Notes: generated by a model from the sequence alone, not told the origin. A stretch of DNA of 64,000 nt from Chlorobiaceae bacterium (GCA_012972825.1 JABDHL010000003.1:1-64000); one strand, 5' to 3'. Shown: positions 9,434-17,617, numbered from the stretch's first letter. Made by a program: numbers and translations.

Positions 9434-9640
9434 TTAAAAGAACATTCCGCCATTGTCAAGCCAATACTGATAACCAGTGAGATAAGAGGTTTTAGGGATG
9501 TTTTCCTCACGTTCTGTAATTATAATCTCATTCGCCTTGAATGAATACCCCTCATCTTCAAGAAATGCCTCAAAACGATATCGTAACTCCTCATCAGAGT
9601 GTAATTGATGAATGAATATTCTTGCTTGTTCGATTGACAT
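9434..9640 (-). CDS. Nif11-like small protein
   Basis: 68 residues. MSIEQARIFIHQLHSDEELR followed by a GYSF-KANEI segment fits the Nif11 domain pattern (MS-x-E-x-A-x-x-F-x-x-x-L-x-x-D-x-x-L-R ... GYDFTxEEL). Nif11 domains occur as leader segments of modified peptides and as stand-alone proteins near nitrogen genes. Here there is no double-glycine cleavage motif or modification enzyme nearby, so a stand-alone role is more likely. Its neighbours are the kinase and the glnK-amtB pair. An AAGGAGG-type ribosome site precedes the ATG. The family call is moderate; the function is unknown. Confidence 0.65.
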   Translation of the reverse strand: MSIEQARIFIHQLHSDEELRYRFEAFLEDEGYSFKANEIIITEREENIPKTSYLTGYQYWLDNGGMFF

Positions 9641-9717
9641 TTTAAACCCTCCTTATTGTAGTTCAACAAGAGCAAGTATTTGTCGAGTGTCAAACAGATA
9701 AATTCCTTTTTTCAAAT

Positions 9718-9841
9718 ATTTACAAATGGCGTGCCGATTGCTCTGGGTCAGATAAATCAAGGGAAAAACAGAGGAGTAGGCCGAGTGAGCTTGCGGAAAT
9801 CAAGGGAACACCGTTAAGAGGATTGTATTTTGCAATGCAGA
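9718..9841. repeat. Intergenic repeat copy R2
   Basis: Second copy of the segment described at 9223-9346. It shares with R3 (13072-13131) the stretch CTTGCGGAAATCAAGGGAA, ACCGTTAAGAGGATTG and TTTTGCAATGCAG. It runs directly into a fragment of the response-regulator gene (9842-9906). Confidence 0.75.
9727..9742 (+). promoter_or_regulatory. Sigma-54-like -24/-12 motif inside R2
   Basis: TGGCGTGCCGATTGCT fits the TGGCAYR-N4-TTGCW pattern with correct spacing between GG and GC. It points away from the nearest minus-strand genes and no plus-strand gene follows closely; the R1 copy has lost the motif. It may be chance. Confidence 0.25.
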
Positions 9842-9906
9842 AAGCTTTAGAGGAGCAGAGGATTGTTTCCGGGAGAACCTCTGTGCCGATAAGTCCTGTT
9901 TTGCAA
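9842..9906 (-). pseudogene. Duplicated 3' fragment of the AlgB-like regulator gene
   Basis: The run AGGATTGTTTCCGG, GAACCTCTGTGCCGATAAG and CTGTTTTGC here matches 13331-13375 inside the intact regulator gene, in the same orientation and following the same repeat. The 13144-13318 part is missing. The junction is the hexamer GAGCAG (9853-9858), which occurs at both ends of the missing part in the intact locus (13138-13143 and 13319-13324). This indicates a deletion between short direct repeats after duplication. Confidence 0.75.
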
Positions 9907-10428
9907 AAAATTGGAACTAGTTCCGGGTAAGTTGATTATTTTTGGTTACCTGTTTTTTTCATTGTAAGACTGGCCACGGAAAGTCAACGTTGAATTTTGC
10001 ACTGTTACAAGATTGTCGACCTTGCAATTTACCATCCCAATTTCCTTTTTATCGACCATATCTATCCGGTTCTCTTTGATGTTGTATCTGGCACGTTAAT
10101 TGTAAATAATTCAGATGAAGGTTGAATTATGAAAATCGGAATCAAAAAAACTTATACCCGGTTTGAGCGGTATGCTGATCATTGATGCACTCGATCGGGA
10201 ACTGTGCTGGCAGTGCTGCTGATATAAACACCGGAAGTAAGGGACGCCGGTGGTTACCGGTCGGGGGTCTATGGTGAAACGATGGCGATCTCCGACCGGA
10301 TTATTTATAAGAGTACCGTCTCGCCTCGAAACTCCTTTCACGACTCGATGATTGCCTTGGATGAAAGATCCGGTCGACCGAATACACTGAACGAACTAAC
10401 TTCGATCACATGAAAAGACGAGTTCAGA
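9907..10428. other. Gene-poor stretch with a possible decayed reading frame
   Basis: No intact gene is supported. On the plus strand an ATG at 10126 follows a ribosome-like GAAGG and a sigma-54-like motif (10089-10104). Its frame stops after 18 codons (TGA) and again after a further stretch (TAA). It then stays open with protein-like composition (from DAGGYRSGVYGETMAISDR near 10230 to about 10410). This could be a decayed gene. Minus-strand ORFs here look random. Confidence 0.3.
10089..10104 (+). promoter_or_regulatory. Near-consensus sigma-54 promoter
   Basis: TGGCACGTTAATTGTA has a perfect -24 half (TGGCACG) and correct spacing, but the -12 half is TTGT rather than TTGC. It lies 21 bp before an ATG whose frame is broken. 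In view of the adjacent glnK-amtB genes it may be a relic of a nitrogen-regulated gene. Confidence 0.35.
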
Positions 10429-10617
10429 ATGAACAAGCCGTGGCATGAGCTTAATAAAATGCCCACTAAAGCCTCGCTTGAACAGAGGGTGCGCTGGCAT
10501 CTGGAGCATGCCAAACATTGTGGATGCCGACCAGTACCCAGTTCGGTCATTGAAGAAATGAGGAAAAGAGGAATCACGCCACCTAAGCTGGTTCTGCAGT
10601 GGAAGCGCGAAATATGA
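10429..10617 (+). CDS. Small conserved-type protein with WHLEHAKHCGC motif
   Basis: 62 residues, starting MNKPWHELNKMPTKASLEQR and containing WHLEHAKHCGCRPVP. The His/Cys cluster (H-x2-H-x2-H-C-G-C) could bind metal. The composition is protein-like and I recall similar short proteins in Bacteroidota/Chlorobi, but I cannot name a family or function. The ribosome site is weak (GAAAAGACGAG). It is convergent with amtB. An overlapping minus-strand ORF (10396-10710) is less protein-like. Confidence 0.5.
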   Translation: MNKPWHELNKMPTKASLEQRVRWHLEHAKHCGCRPVPSSVIEEMRKRGITPPKLVLQWKREI

Positions 10618-10807
10618 AGAATCTACGCTATAGAAGAACTTCCTTATACTTTTTTGGCTTATTTCTATTTTCCTTACACAGCGAATTACTAAAAAAGTAC
10701 AAACTGACAAGTAAGGCCATTAATCCAACAAATTGCATTGTACACCTGATGGAGCATAGCTGCAGACGTTATGTGTTTTAAATGGCAAACGCTGCGATAA
10801 TAATCCT

Positions 10808-10847
10808 CACAGAAAAAGCCGCATGGGATCGTACGGCTTCTTCTGTG
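10808..10847 (-). terminator. Terminator downstream of amtB
   Basis: Inverted repeat CACAGAAaAAGCCG / CGGCTTcTTCTGTG around a 12-nt loop. Read on the minus strand, the second arm contains CGGCTTTTT, so it can end the glnK-amtB transcript. Confidence 0.7.
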
Positions 10848-10856
10848 GAAACACAA

Positions 10857-12416
10857 TTATCTTGAAAGCGGCGTTTCGGAATTCTTGTCGAGTTTGATGC
10901 CACAGTAGGCCTCGACACCCATTTCGGAGATATCGATACCTTCTAGTTCTTCTTCGGGCAGTACCCTGTTGCCGATGGTGATGTCGATAAGCTTAAAGAC
11001 TATAAATCCGATAAGACCGACAAAAATAAAGTTCATGACAACACCAATGACTTCAGCATAAAACTGACTGGCATTGCCATAGAATAGGCCGGTCACAGTA
11101 CCTTTGACGCCATTCCATCCATCACCGTAAGTGCCGTCGGCAAACAGTCCGAGCGCAAGGCATCCCCAGGCTCCATTGACTCCATGGACAGCCACGGCGC
11201 CTACCGGATCGTCGACTTTCAATACCCTTTCAATGAAGAAAGTTGCCTCAATAACAAGGACACCTGCTACAAGGCCGATTAATGCTGCTGATTGAACATT
11301 AACAAAAGCCGAAGGCGCCGTTATCGCCACCAGACCTGCGAGCAGACCGTTCATCATCATTGTTGGATCGGGCTTCTTGGTCTTGAAAAACCACATGTAA
11401 AGCATCGCTGCTACCGCACCAGCTGCAGATGCGACCATCGTGTTGACCGCAACGATGCCAATACGCAAATCGGTACCTGCAAGCGTGGAGCCTGGATTGA
11501 AACCGAACCATCCAAAAGCGAGGATAAGAGCACCGATCACGGCCATTGGGATGTTATGGCCGGGAATGGCATTGGGAGAGCCATCCTTGTTGTATTTGCC
11601 GATCCGGGGGCCGAGAATAGTTGCACCGACCAAAGCAAGTACGCCACCGGTCATATGCACGACCGATGATCCGGCAAAATCGACATGTCCGTGACCGAGG
11701 CCGAAATCCTTTCCAAGCGTCGAGAGCCAGCCGCCTCCCCAAACCCAGTTACCGTAAACTGGATAGATGATCGTACTTATAAATATACCGTAAATGGCAA
11801 ACGCCGAGAACTTCCAGCGTTCAGCAAGGGCACCAGTAGGAATGGTCGCCGCAGTATCCATGAAGACCATCTCGAAGAGGAAAAGCGAGAAAACGCCTAC
11901 GTCATAAACACCATTCAACATCACCCCTCTGGTTCCGAAAAGGCCGATCGAATGACCGAACAGGTTGATCGAGAACTCTTGGTTCAATCCTTCGAAACCT
12001 CCAAGCGTACCTAATGGGCCCACACCGCCAAACATGATTCCAAACCCGCACAGCAAAAACCCCAGGATACCAATGCCATAAATCATCATGTTCATAGACA
12101 TGGTATGGGTGGCATTTTTTGCCCGGGTAAGCCCGGTTTCAACCATTGCAAAACCGACTTGCATGAACATGACCAGGAACCCGGCAACAAGAGTCCAGAC
12201 CATGTTAATGGCAATCTTGTTTTTACCGATCTGGTCCGTGATTTCCGTTGCAGTTGGGGCACCGGCCTTAGCTGCGGTTATGTCAACGGTCGCCCCTGCC
12301 TGCAGACCTGCAGGGTCGGGCTTTGTGTATGCATGAGCTTCACCACAAAGGGCTATACCCAGCATCAGGAGTATTCCTGTAATGATTGTGAGTATTTTGT
12401 GTGACATGTCGTTCAT
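10857..12416 (-). CDS. amtB: Ammonium transporter
   Basis: 519 residues. A cleavable-type N-terminus (LMLGIALCGEAHA) precedes eleven membrane helices, as in AmtB. Visible family motifs are NMVWTLVAGFLVMFMQVGFAM, GDW-equivalent NWVWGGGWLS, DFAGSSVVHMTGG, and GFNPGSTL. The conserved histidines for substrate conduction fall in VVHMTGG and VHGVNGAWG. It carries ammonium/ammonia across the inner membrane and is gated by P-II. An in-frame stop immediately precedes ATG 12416, so the start is 12416 or 12407. A strong AGGAGG lies unusually far (about 24 bp) upstream. It is 41 bp downstream of glnK. Confidence 0.95.
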   Translation of the reverse strand: MNDMSHKILTIITGILLMLGIALCGEAHAYTKPDPAGLQAGATVDITAAKAGAPTATEITDQIGKNKIAINMVWTLVAGFLVMFMQVGFAMVETGLTRAKNATHTMSMNMMIYGIGILGFLLCGFGIMFGGVGPLGTLGGFEGLNQEFSINLFGHSIGLFGTRGVMLNGVYDVGVFSLFLFEMVFMDTAATIPTGALAERWKFSAFAIYGIFISTIIYPVYGNWVWGGGWLSTLGKDFGLGHGHVDFAGSSVVHMTGGVLALVGATILGPRIGKYNKDGSPNAIPGHNIPMAVIGALILAFGWFGFNPGSTLAGTDLRIGIVAVNTMVASAAGAVAAMLYMWFFKTKKPDPTMMMNGLLAGLVAITAPSAFVNVQSAALIGLVAGVLVIEATFFIERVLKVDDPVGAVAVHGVNGAWGCLALGLFADGTYGDGWNGVKGTVTGLFYGNASQFYAEVIGVVMNFIFVGLIGFIVFKLIDITIGNRVLPEEELEGIDISEMGVEAYCGIKLDKNSETPLSR

Positions 12417-12457
12417 TTAAACATGATTAATGAAAGTTTTCCTCCTGTAACGTTATT

Positions 12458-12811
12458 CTATTCCTTATTGAAGAGTGACTCATCACCGCATTCCTTTGTT
12501 CGGATTCTGTAGGATTGTGTGACCTCAGAAACAAAGATCTTACCGTCCCCGATCTCCCCGGTAAATGCATTATTTAAAATACATTCGATGGTCTTTTCAA
12601 GATTGATATCACGCACGACGATCGACAGTAACCGTCTGGAAATAAACGATGTGTCCCTTACAGTACCCCGATAGATTTCTCTCTTGTGCTTTGTGTCATT
12701 CCCCTGTCCAGTAACATCCCACCACGTAAAGAAATCAATGTCGAACTCATGTAGAGCTTTTTTCACCACTTCGAACTGGCTTGTTCGAATTATTGCTTCA
12801 ATTTTTTTCAT
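12458..12811 (-). CDS. glnK: Nitrogen regulatory protein P-II (GlnK type)
   Basis: 117 residues from the ATG at 12811; the longer frame begins only with TTG (12838). The uridylylation tyrosine is kept in EIYRG (Tyr47), as is the B-loop TGEIGDGKIFV and the C-terminal YRIRTKECGDE. The T-loop (DVTGQGNDTKHKREIYRG) differs from the usual GFGRQKGHTELYRG. P-II senses ATP/ADP and 2-oxoglutarate and blocks AmtB when nitrogen is plentiful. The order glnK-amtB on one transcript is the classical arrangement. Confidence 0.92.
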   Translation of the reverse strand: MKKIEAIIRTSQFEVVKKALHEFDIDFFTWWDVTGQGNDTKHKREIYRGTVRDTSFISRRLLSIVVRDINLEKTIECILNNAFTGEIGDGKIFVSEVTQSYRIRTKECGDESLFNKE

Positions 12812-13160
12812 GGTTATTACGGTTGATTGTTGTAACAATAGCGTAATACGATCCTGAACCTATTGAGCAGGTCAGGAATACTGCGTGTTACTATTCGGCC
12901 TTTTTGTCTCCTGTTGGTTAAGGTTTTTTAAGGCTTTTAGTGGTTAGTTGTTAATTAATTGAGGAAAAATAATGAAATGGTATGAATTAATCAACTATAT
13001 TGGGCCAAGATTTATAGAGAGCTGTTTAAGTTGTTGACTTGTCCGAAACATGAGCCGCAAGTCCACTTTAGAGGGCTTGCGGAAATCAGGGGAATACCGT
13101 TAAGAGGATTGTTTTTTTTGCAATGCAGGATGCTGAAGAGCAGCTGTGGCTGGTTTGGAG
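12812..13160. other. Intergenic region upstream of glnK
   Basis: 349 bp between glnK and the end of the response-regulator gene. It holds an imperfect hairpin in the glnK leader (TCCTGAACCT at 12852 with AGGTCAGGA at 12869) and the repeat copy R3 (13072-13131). A 21-codon plus-strand ORF at 12972 has a fair ribosome site but no further support. I see no clear sigma-54 motif pointing at glnK. Confidence 0.4.
13072..13131. repeat. Intergenic repeat copy R3 (partial)
   Basis: Contains GGCTTGCGGAAATCAGGGGA, ACCGTTAAGAGGATTG and TTTTGCAATGCAGG, matching R2 and, less well, R1. It abuts the 3' end of the response-regulator gene, which is the same order (repeat, then regulator sequence) seen at 9718-9906. 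Confidence 0.75.
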
Positions 13161-14498
13161 TTAAATCATGTATTGCTTTCTTTTTCTCCAGAGCGTTGCC
13201 TGATCAATGCCCAAAACCTGGGCAGCCTCATGTAACGACTTTGTTGAAGCAAGAATAGTGCGAATATGAGCCTCTTCAAGTTCGTCAAGGGTTAACGGAT
13301 TGCCATTAAAAGAGTTATGAGCAGTCGCAAGGATTGTTTCCGGAAGAACCTCTGTGCCGATAAGTTCTGTTTTGCTTAAAATAGCTGCGCGTTCTATGGC
13401 ATTGCGTAATTCCCGGATATTGCCCGGCCAGGAATAGTTTCTGAGGGAATCCAAAGACTCATCTGTAAATCCTGAAAGACTTTTATGGTTCTGGGCAGCA
13501 AAAAATTGCAGCATATTCCGGGCAAGTTGCTCAATATCGTCAGGCCTGCCCGCAAGGGGAGGCAGATCAATCTGAATGACATTCAGTCGGTAGAAAAGGT
13601 CCTCACGAAAACGGCCTTCACGAACAGCCTGCTCTAATACCGAATTGGTTGCGGCAATGATCCGTACATCAGATTTCCGAGTTTGATGATCGCCGACCCG
13701 TTCATATTCCCGTTCCTGTATAAAACGGAGAAGTTTGGACTGCAGAGAAAGAGGAAGCTCCCCGATTTCATCCAGAAACAAAGTGCCTCCTTCACAAGAA
13801 TAGACCCTTCCGGGATTATCCTTGAATGCTCCGGTGAATGCCCCTTTGATATGCCCGAAAAGCTCGCTTTCGAGCAGTTCAGCACTTAATGACGGGCATG
13901 AAATGACTCCAAATGGCTTCTCTGTACGGCGACTCCAATGATGAATGGAACGGGCAAGAACAGTTTTTCCTGTTCCGCTTGGTCCTCTTAAAAGCACCAC
14001 AGCCTCAGAACCGGCAACCTGGCGGGCTAACTCGACCGCTCGCTGCATTGAAGGATAACATGAATTAAAATTTGCTTCAGGATGGATCCTGGTAAGGTCC
14101 TCCTGCAACGAAGCAATTCGCCTTTCCATTTCGCACACCGCAGCAACTCTTTCAGTAATCAGCTCTAGTTGGGCAGGGGTAAAAGGCTTGGCAATATAGT
14201 CGACTGCTCCACGCTTCATAGCTTCAACAGCAGTGTCTATAGATGCATAAGCGGTGATAACCGCAACCTTGATCCATGGATAAGCTGTTAAGAGTGAAGG
14301 CACAAGATCAAGACCGCTTTCAGTTCCTAAACGCAAATCAACAAACGCCAGGTCAAAAACCTGAAGTTCTGCTACTGTAAATGCATCTCTTGAATTGCTT
14401 ACAGCTTTCACATGATGACCGCGAGATTCTAAAAAAACGGTTAGAGTCTTACGAATATTGATTTCATCATCGACAACGAGGACATTAAGGGATAACAT
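13161..14498 (-). CDS. Sigma-54-dependent response regulator, AlgB-like
   Basis: 445 residues. The receiver domain occupies 1-120, with phospho-acceptor Asp54 (FVDLRL) and Lys104. The AAA+ domain spans 145-385, with Walker A GPSGTGKT (172-179), the sigma-54 contact loop GAFTGA (219-224) and Walker B GGTLFLDEIGELP. A Fis-type helix-turn-helix ends the protein (LHEAAQVLGIDQATLWRKRKQY). The C-terminal helix and the LxLRLG receiver segment closely resemble Pseudomonas AlgB, and the only kinase nearby is KinB-like. It activates sigma-54 promoters when phosphorylated. Likely targets are kdp or nearby genes; this is inference. It appears to stand alone, with glnK-amtB and a Nif11 gene between it and the kinase. 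Confidence 0.93.
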   Translation of the reverse strand: MLSLNVLVVDDEINIRKTLTVFLESRGHHVKAVSNSRDAFTVAELQVFDLAFVDLRLGTESGLDLVPSLLTAYPWIKVAVITAYASIDTAVEAMKRGAVDYIAKPFTPAQLELITERVAAVCEMERRIASLQEDLTRIHPEANFNSCYPSMQRAVELARQVAGSEAVVLLRGPSGTGKTVLARSIHHWSRRTEKPFGVISCPSLSAELLESELFGHIKGAFTGAFKDNPGRVYSCEGGTLFLDEIGELPLSLQSKLLRFIQEREYERVGDHQTRKSDVRIIAATNSVLEQAVREGRFREDLFYRLNVIQIDLPPLAGRPDDIEQLARNMLQFFAAQNHKSLSGFTDESLDSLRNYSWPGNIRELRNAIERAAILSKTELIGTEVLPETILATAHNSFNGNPLTLDELEEAHIRTILASTKSLHEAAQVLGIDQATLWRKRKQYMI

Positions 14499-14604
14499 GT
14501 GAAGAAAGAAATGATTGCATTGTTGTTCTTAGACATTAAAAATTATAATCAAATATTGATTGATATTACTAAACCTGTTTAAAACTCAGACAGGCAAATA
14601 TAAA

Positions 14605-14634
14605 AGGGTGGCAACCTGTAGCAAGTTCCACCCT
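14605..14634 (-). terminator. Terminator of the metallophosphoesterase operon
   Basis: Stem AGGGTGG / CCACCCT around a 16-nt loop. On the minus strand it is followed by TTTTATATTT. It lies 50 bp past the stop of the metallophosphoesterase gene. Confidence 0.75.
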
Positions 14635-14684
14635 CCGTCTCATAACTTCTATTTTTCTCCTCTTCTCTCTCAGCACTCCTTCAT

Positions 14685-15800
14685 TCAAGCCCCAATATCC
14701 CACTTTTCAATAATTCTCGTCGGTCCGAAATCCTCATCAAAGCCAAAAATCCTGATGCTCACTTTTCCGTTTTCGTAGATCAGGACATCAGCCCATGAAA
14801 ACATCCGGTCACTCTCTTTATCCATTGCCTCTTTAGGAATCGAAAATGGAGAGCCGCCGCCGCCGACGATAACCTGCCAGGCCTTGCCACCTTGATTTTT
14901 CCTGGGCTGTTCAGCATGATAAGTGTGCTGATGTCCGGTAAAATATACTGCCTGATATGTTTCTACCAGATTCCAGAACGCATCTCTGACTTCAGGTCTT
15001 GCATCAAATCCGCCTTCCTTGCTTTCTTTAGCACCTTTCAGCTTTTCCGGCACATAGGTAAATGCCATTTTATGACCAAAAATAAAGAACTTTTTTGCGC
15101 CTCTTTTTTTGGCAGCCTTAAAATCATCTTCAAGCCATTTAACTGGCGCTGAACTGTCAAATCCTGCAGGATCGGTATTGATCATCGAAAAATGATTCTT
15201 TCCTGAGTCAAATGAATAACTGAGTTGCCTCTGGTCGGTAGTAATCCCGTCTGTACCGATTTTCGGTTTGTTCTCAACATTCCACGCTGTAGCTTCCTGA
15301 TGTGTTATTGATTTCCATCGATTCAGATCAAAAATGAGATCACCCATGTTGGTGCGCCATATATTTTCATTTTCAACAACAGCAGTTTTTTTCTCTTTTC
15401 CGTCAGCATTTTTGATCTTTATCTGAACCTCGTGATTTCCCGGAATAGGAACAACATAGGTGCCCGACTCCATCAGGCAGGCCATCATCCCGCGCCAATA
15501 GGCATAGTAGCGCTCCATCCTCTCTTTATTCGACGAATACCCATAGATCATGTCGCCATTGTAGAACAAAGCCTGTGGCTTTTCTATCTGCATTTCTCTG
15601 ATCATACGGGCCAGCACTTTGGTATTCTGAAGCCAAAGCAAATCCTGCTCGGTTGCACCGGCGACGGAAGGTTCTCCGCGGCAATCACCGACAGTAGTAA
15701 AATGAAAGGCCACAGAAGTTTTCGTTTCCTCTGCCTCTGCTCTGTGTGAGGCTGATACTATGAAGAGTAACGATAACAGGGTGAGGAATAACTTTTTCAT
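14685..15800 (-). CDS. Secreted calcineurin-like metallophosphoesterase
   Basis: 371 residues with a signal peptide (MKKLFLTLLSLLFIVSASHRAEA, cleavage near 23). The metallophosphoesterase metal motifs are in order: GDCRGEP, FYNGDMIYG, PGNHE, FGHKMAF and FTGHQHTYH. The mature protein is periplasmic or exported and should hydrolyse phosphate esters with a dinuclear metal centre. It is last in the run receptor, exbB, exbD, tonB, phosphoesterase, 25 bp after tonB. With the Pho-box-like element in front of the receptor, a role in phosphate scavenging is plausible. The exact substrate cannot be read. Confidence 0.88.
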   Translation of the reverse strand: MKKLFLTLLSLLFIVSASHRAEAEETKTSVAFHFTTVGDCRGEPSVAGATEQDLLWLQNTKVLARMIREMQIEKPQALFYNGDMIYGYSSNKERMERYYAYWRGMMACLMESGTYVVPIPGNHEVQIKIKNADGKEKKTAVVENENIWRTNMGDLIFDLNRWKSITHQEATAWNVENKPKIGTDGITTDQRQLSYSFDSGKNHFSMINTDPAGFDSSAPVKWLEDDFKAAKKRGAKKFFIFGHKMAFTYVPEKLKGAKESKEGGFDARPEVRDAFWNLVETYQAVYFTGHQHTYHAEQPRKNQGGKAWQVIVGGGGSPFSIPKEAMDKESDRMFSWADVLIYENGKVSIRIFGFDEDFGPTRIIEKWDIGA

Positions 15801-15825
15801 AGAACAAGGTTAACATTATTGATGG

Positions 15826-16530
15826 TTACCGATGAAATTCAACCCAAACCTGAAACAGCTTTGTTTGACCACTTAAAACAGCAGGCGGCAGGGGATAGTG
15901 AGCAATGTTCACAGCATGAATTGCGGCACGATCAAAAACATCTAATCCGCTGCTTGCGACGATATGTGGATTTTGACGAATGCCGTCCCGCAACGCAAAT
16001 TCCACCCGAGCCCTGCTTTTTGTTCTCATATTGTTAGCCGCCGCAGGATATTCGACAGCCTCTTGGACTGCGGCTTTTACTTTTGCCGCATATTCTGTCA
16101 GCGGATCTGCTTTACCATTTCCACCACCCGCTGTTGCCGCATGCTCAACAAAACCATTTTGAGCTCCTGTTGCATCACCGGAAACCACCTCTGATGTAAG
16201 AGGAGCAGCAGCAGTACTTTGCGCTATCGGCTTTTCAGCTGCAAGATCATGCGTTACGGGTTTGTACTTCGTATGGCTCGGCTTAACCGGATTCCTCAAC
16301 TTCGGCAATGGCTGTGCAGCTTTTTTTTGCGCAATCGGGGCATTGAGGAGCTTTTTTTCTTCCGGTGAACTGCTTAATTGAATGATTGCCGGAGTCGTCA
16401 TCTCCCCCTCTTTCAATCTCTGCAAACCAGTAAAACCAAAGCCAAGCAATAAGAGAATGATGAATTCCGCCGCAACAGCCAACCCGAACGCCTGAAGCAT
16501 TTTATGTTCACGATACCTGACTGAAATCAT
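15826..16530 (-). CDS. tonB: TonB family energy transducer
   Basis: 234 residues. A single N-terminal anchor helix (AAEFIILLLLGFGFTGL, about 20-36) is followed by a Pro/Ala/Lys-rich periplasmic linker. The C-terminal TonB domain (about 145-234) contains the pattern AVEYPAAANNMRTKSRARVEFALRDG and ends FQVWVEFHR. It transmits the proton-motive force from ExbBD to outer-membrane receptors. It directly follows exbD (15 bp). Confidence 0.88.
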   Translation of the reverse strand: MISVRYREHKMLQAFGLAVAAEFIILLLLGFGFTGLQRLKEGEMTTPAIIQLSSSPEEKKLLNAPIAQKKAAQPLPKLRNPVKPSHTKYKPVTHDLAAEKPIAQSTAAAPLTSEVVSGDATGAQNGFVEHAATAGGGNGKADPLTEYAAKVKAAVQEAVEYPAAANNMRTKSRARVEFALRDGIRQNPHIVASSGLDVFDRAAIHAVNIAHYPLPPAVLSGQTKLFQVWVEFHR

Positions 16531-16545
16531 AACTTACGTTCTTGC

Positions 16546-16941
16546 TTAAAAAGTTGTTTTACGTGCTGCCAATGCAATTTGGGTAGCCCCCCCTGCTTTT
16601 ACAGCATCGATCGCATGCAACACATCCTGAAGCGAAACGCTTTCCGTCCCTGCAAGAGTAACAGCAGTTTTTTCAGCGTCCCGTTGTTTCAGTAACGCGG
16701 TCAACTGCGCATAGGTTATCTGTTTCCCTTCGACGTAAAGCCTCCCGCTTGATTCAAGTTCAACAAGTAACTTGGGCGTTGGTATTTGTGCCGCACTGGA
16801 GCTTGCAGGCAGCTTGGTTACATGACCACTTGCAGGTATCATGCGCAAAGAAAACATGACAAAAAACACCAGCAAAAAAAGCATGATGTCGATCATCGGA
16901 ATGATCTCAATACGAGCCCTGCGTTGTGTGAAATAGCGCAT
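16546..16941 (-). CDS. exbD: Biopolymer transport protein ExbD/TolR
   Basis: 131 residues with the ExbD signature: a short basic N-terminus, then IIPMIDIMLFLLVFFVMFSL, whose membrane aspartate (Asp18) is needed for proton use. A periplasmic domain follows (LLVELESSGRLYVEGKQITY). It forms the ExbB-ExbD motor for TonB, with exbB 18 bp upstream. Confidence 0.93.
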   Translation of the reverse strand: MRYFTQRRARIEIIPMIDIMLFLLVFFVMFSLRMIPASGHVTKLPASSSAAQIPTPKLLVELESSGRLYVEGKQITYAQLTALLKQRDAEKTAVTLAGTESVSLQDVLHAIDAVKAGGATQIALAARKTTF

Positions 16942-16959
16942 TATTATTCTGTATTAGGC

Positions 16960-17592
16960 TTAAGAGACCGACTGGAATAACTGTTGACGATTAAGAATCA
17001 TCACCTTGAGAGTTTCCATTTGATGAACGACCTCTCTGATCCGGGTATTCAGACTATTGAAGAAAAATATCCCGATCATGGCAATGACAAGACCTGATGC
17101 TGTTGCAATCAACGCTTCCGCAATGCCGCCTGTAACTTGAGTTATACCACCTTGTATGTCCGCAAGAACGCTGAAGGCATTAAACATCCCGATAATCGTG
17201 CCGAACAATCCTAAGAGCGGCGCCAGGGTGATGACCGTGTCCAGAAGCCACAGTGAACGGTCCAGCTTTGGTACCTCATGCATAATCGCCTCCTCCAGAC
17301 TGCCCGAAAGCTCTTCCTGATTCAAATGATCGTGCTCACCATCAATGGCGACTTCAAGCAGACGTAACACAGGAACGTCATTTTGACTTTGTTGAAATTC
17401 TCTGATGGTATTTTTATTAATTATTTTTTTAGAGCGGCACAATTCAATTGCATTTTCGCCAACCCGGTACATATTGGCGAGGTAGCGCCACCGTTCAATA
17501 ATGACGGTCAAGGCAAGCAATAATAGAAACAGCATCAGGTATAATGTGCCACCCGATTCGTTGGCTAATTTGAAAAGATGAACGAACGACAT
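16960..17592 (-). CDS. exbB: Biopolymer transport protein ExbB/TolQ/MotA family
   Basis: 210 residues with three membrane helices: about 15-32, then 110-135 (LLDTVITLAPLLGLFGTIIGM, the family signature) and 150-175 (GGIAEALIATASGLVIAMIGIFFFN). It is the proton-channel subunit of the TonB motor. An intergenic terminator separates it from the receptor gene upstream, so it is probably expressed at a lower level by read-through. Confidence 0.93.
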   Translation of the reverse strand: MSFVHLFKLANESGGTLYLMLFLLLLALTVIIERWRYLANMYRVGENAIELCRSKKIINKNTIREFQQSQNDVPVLRLLEVAIDGEHDHLNQEELSGSLEEAIMHEVPKLDRSLWLLDTVITLAPLLGLFGTIIGMFNAFSVLADIQGGITQVTGGIAEALIATASGLVIAMIGIFFFNSLNTRIREVVHQMETLKVMILNRQQLFQSVS

Positions 17593-17617
17593 AAAGAGAG
17601 TTTGAAGTTAACAGTAT

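Noticed and set aside
10396-10710. Minus-strand ORF of 104 codons over the small WHLEHAKHCGC gene
   Set aside because: Low-quality composition, no ribosome site, and it overlaps a more plausible plus-strand gene.
12972-13037. 21-codon plus-strand ORF starting MKWYELINYIGPRF
   Set aside because: It has a GAGGAAAAATA ribosome-like site, but the length is very short and there is no context or similarity; it is kept out of the feature list.
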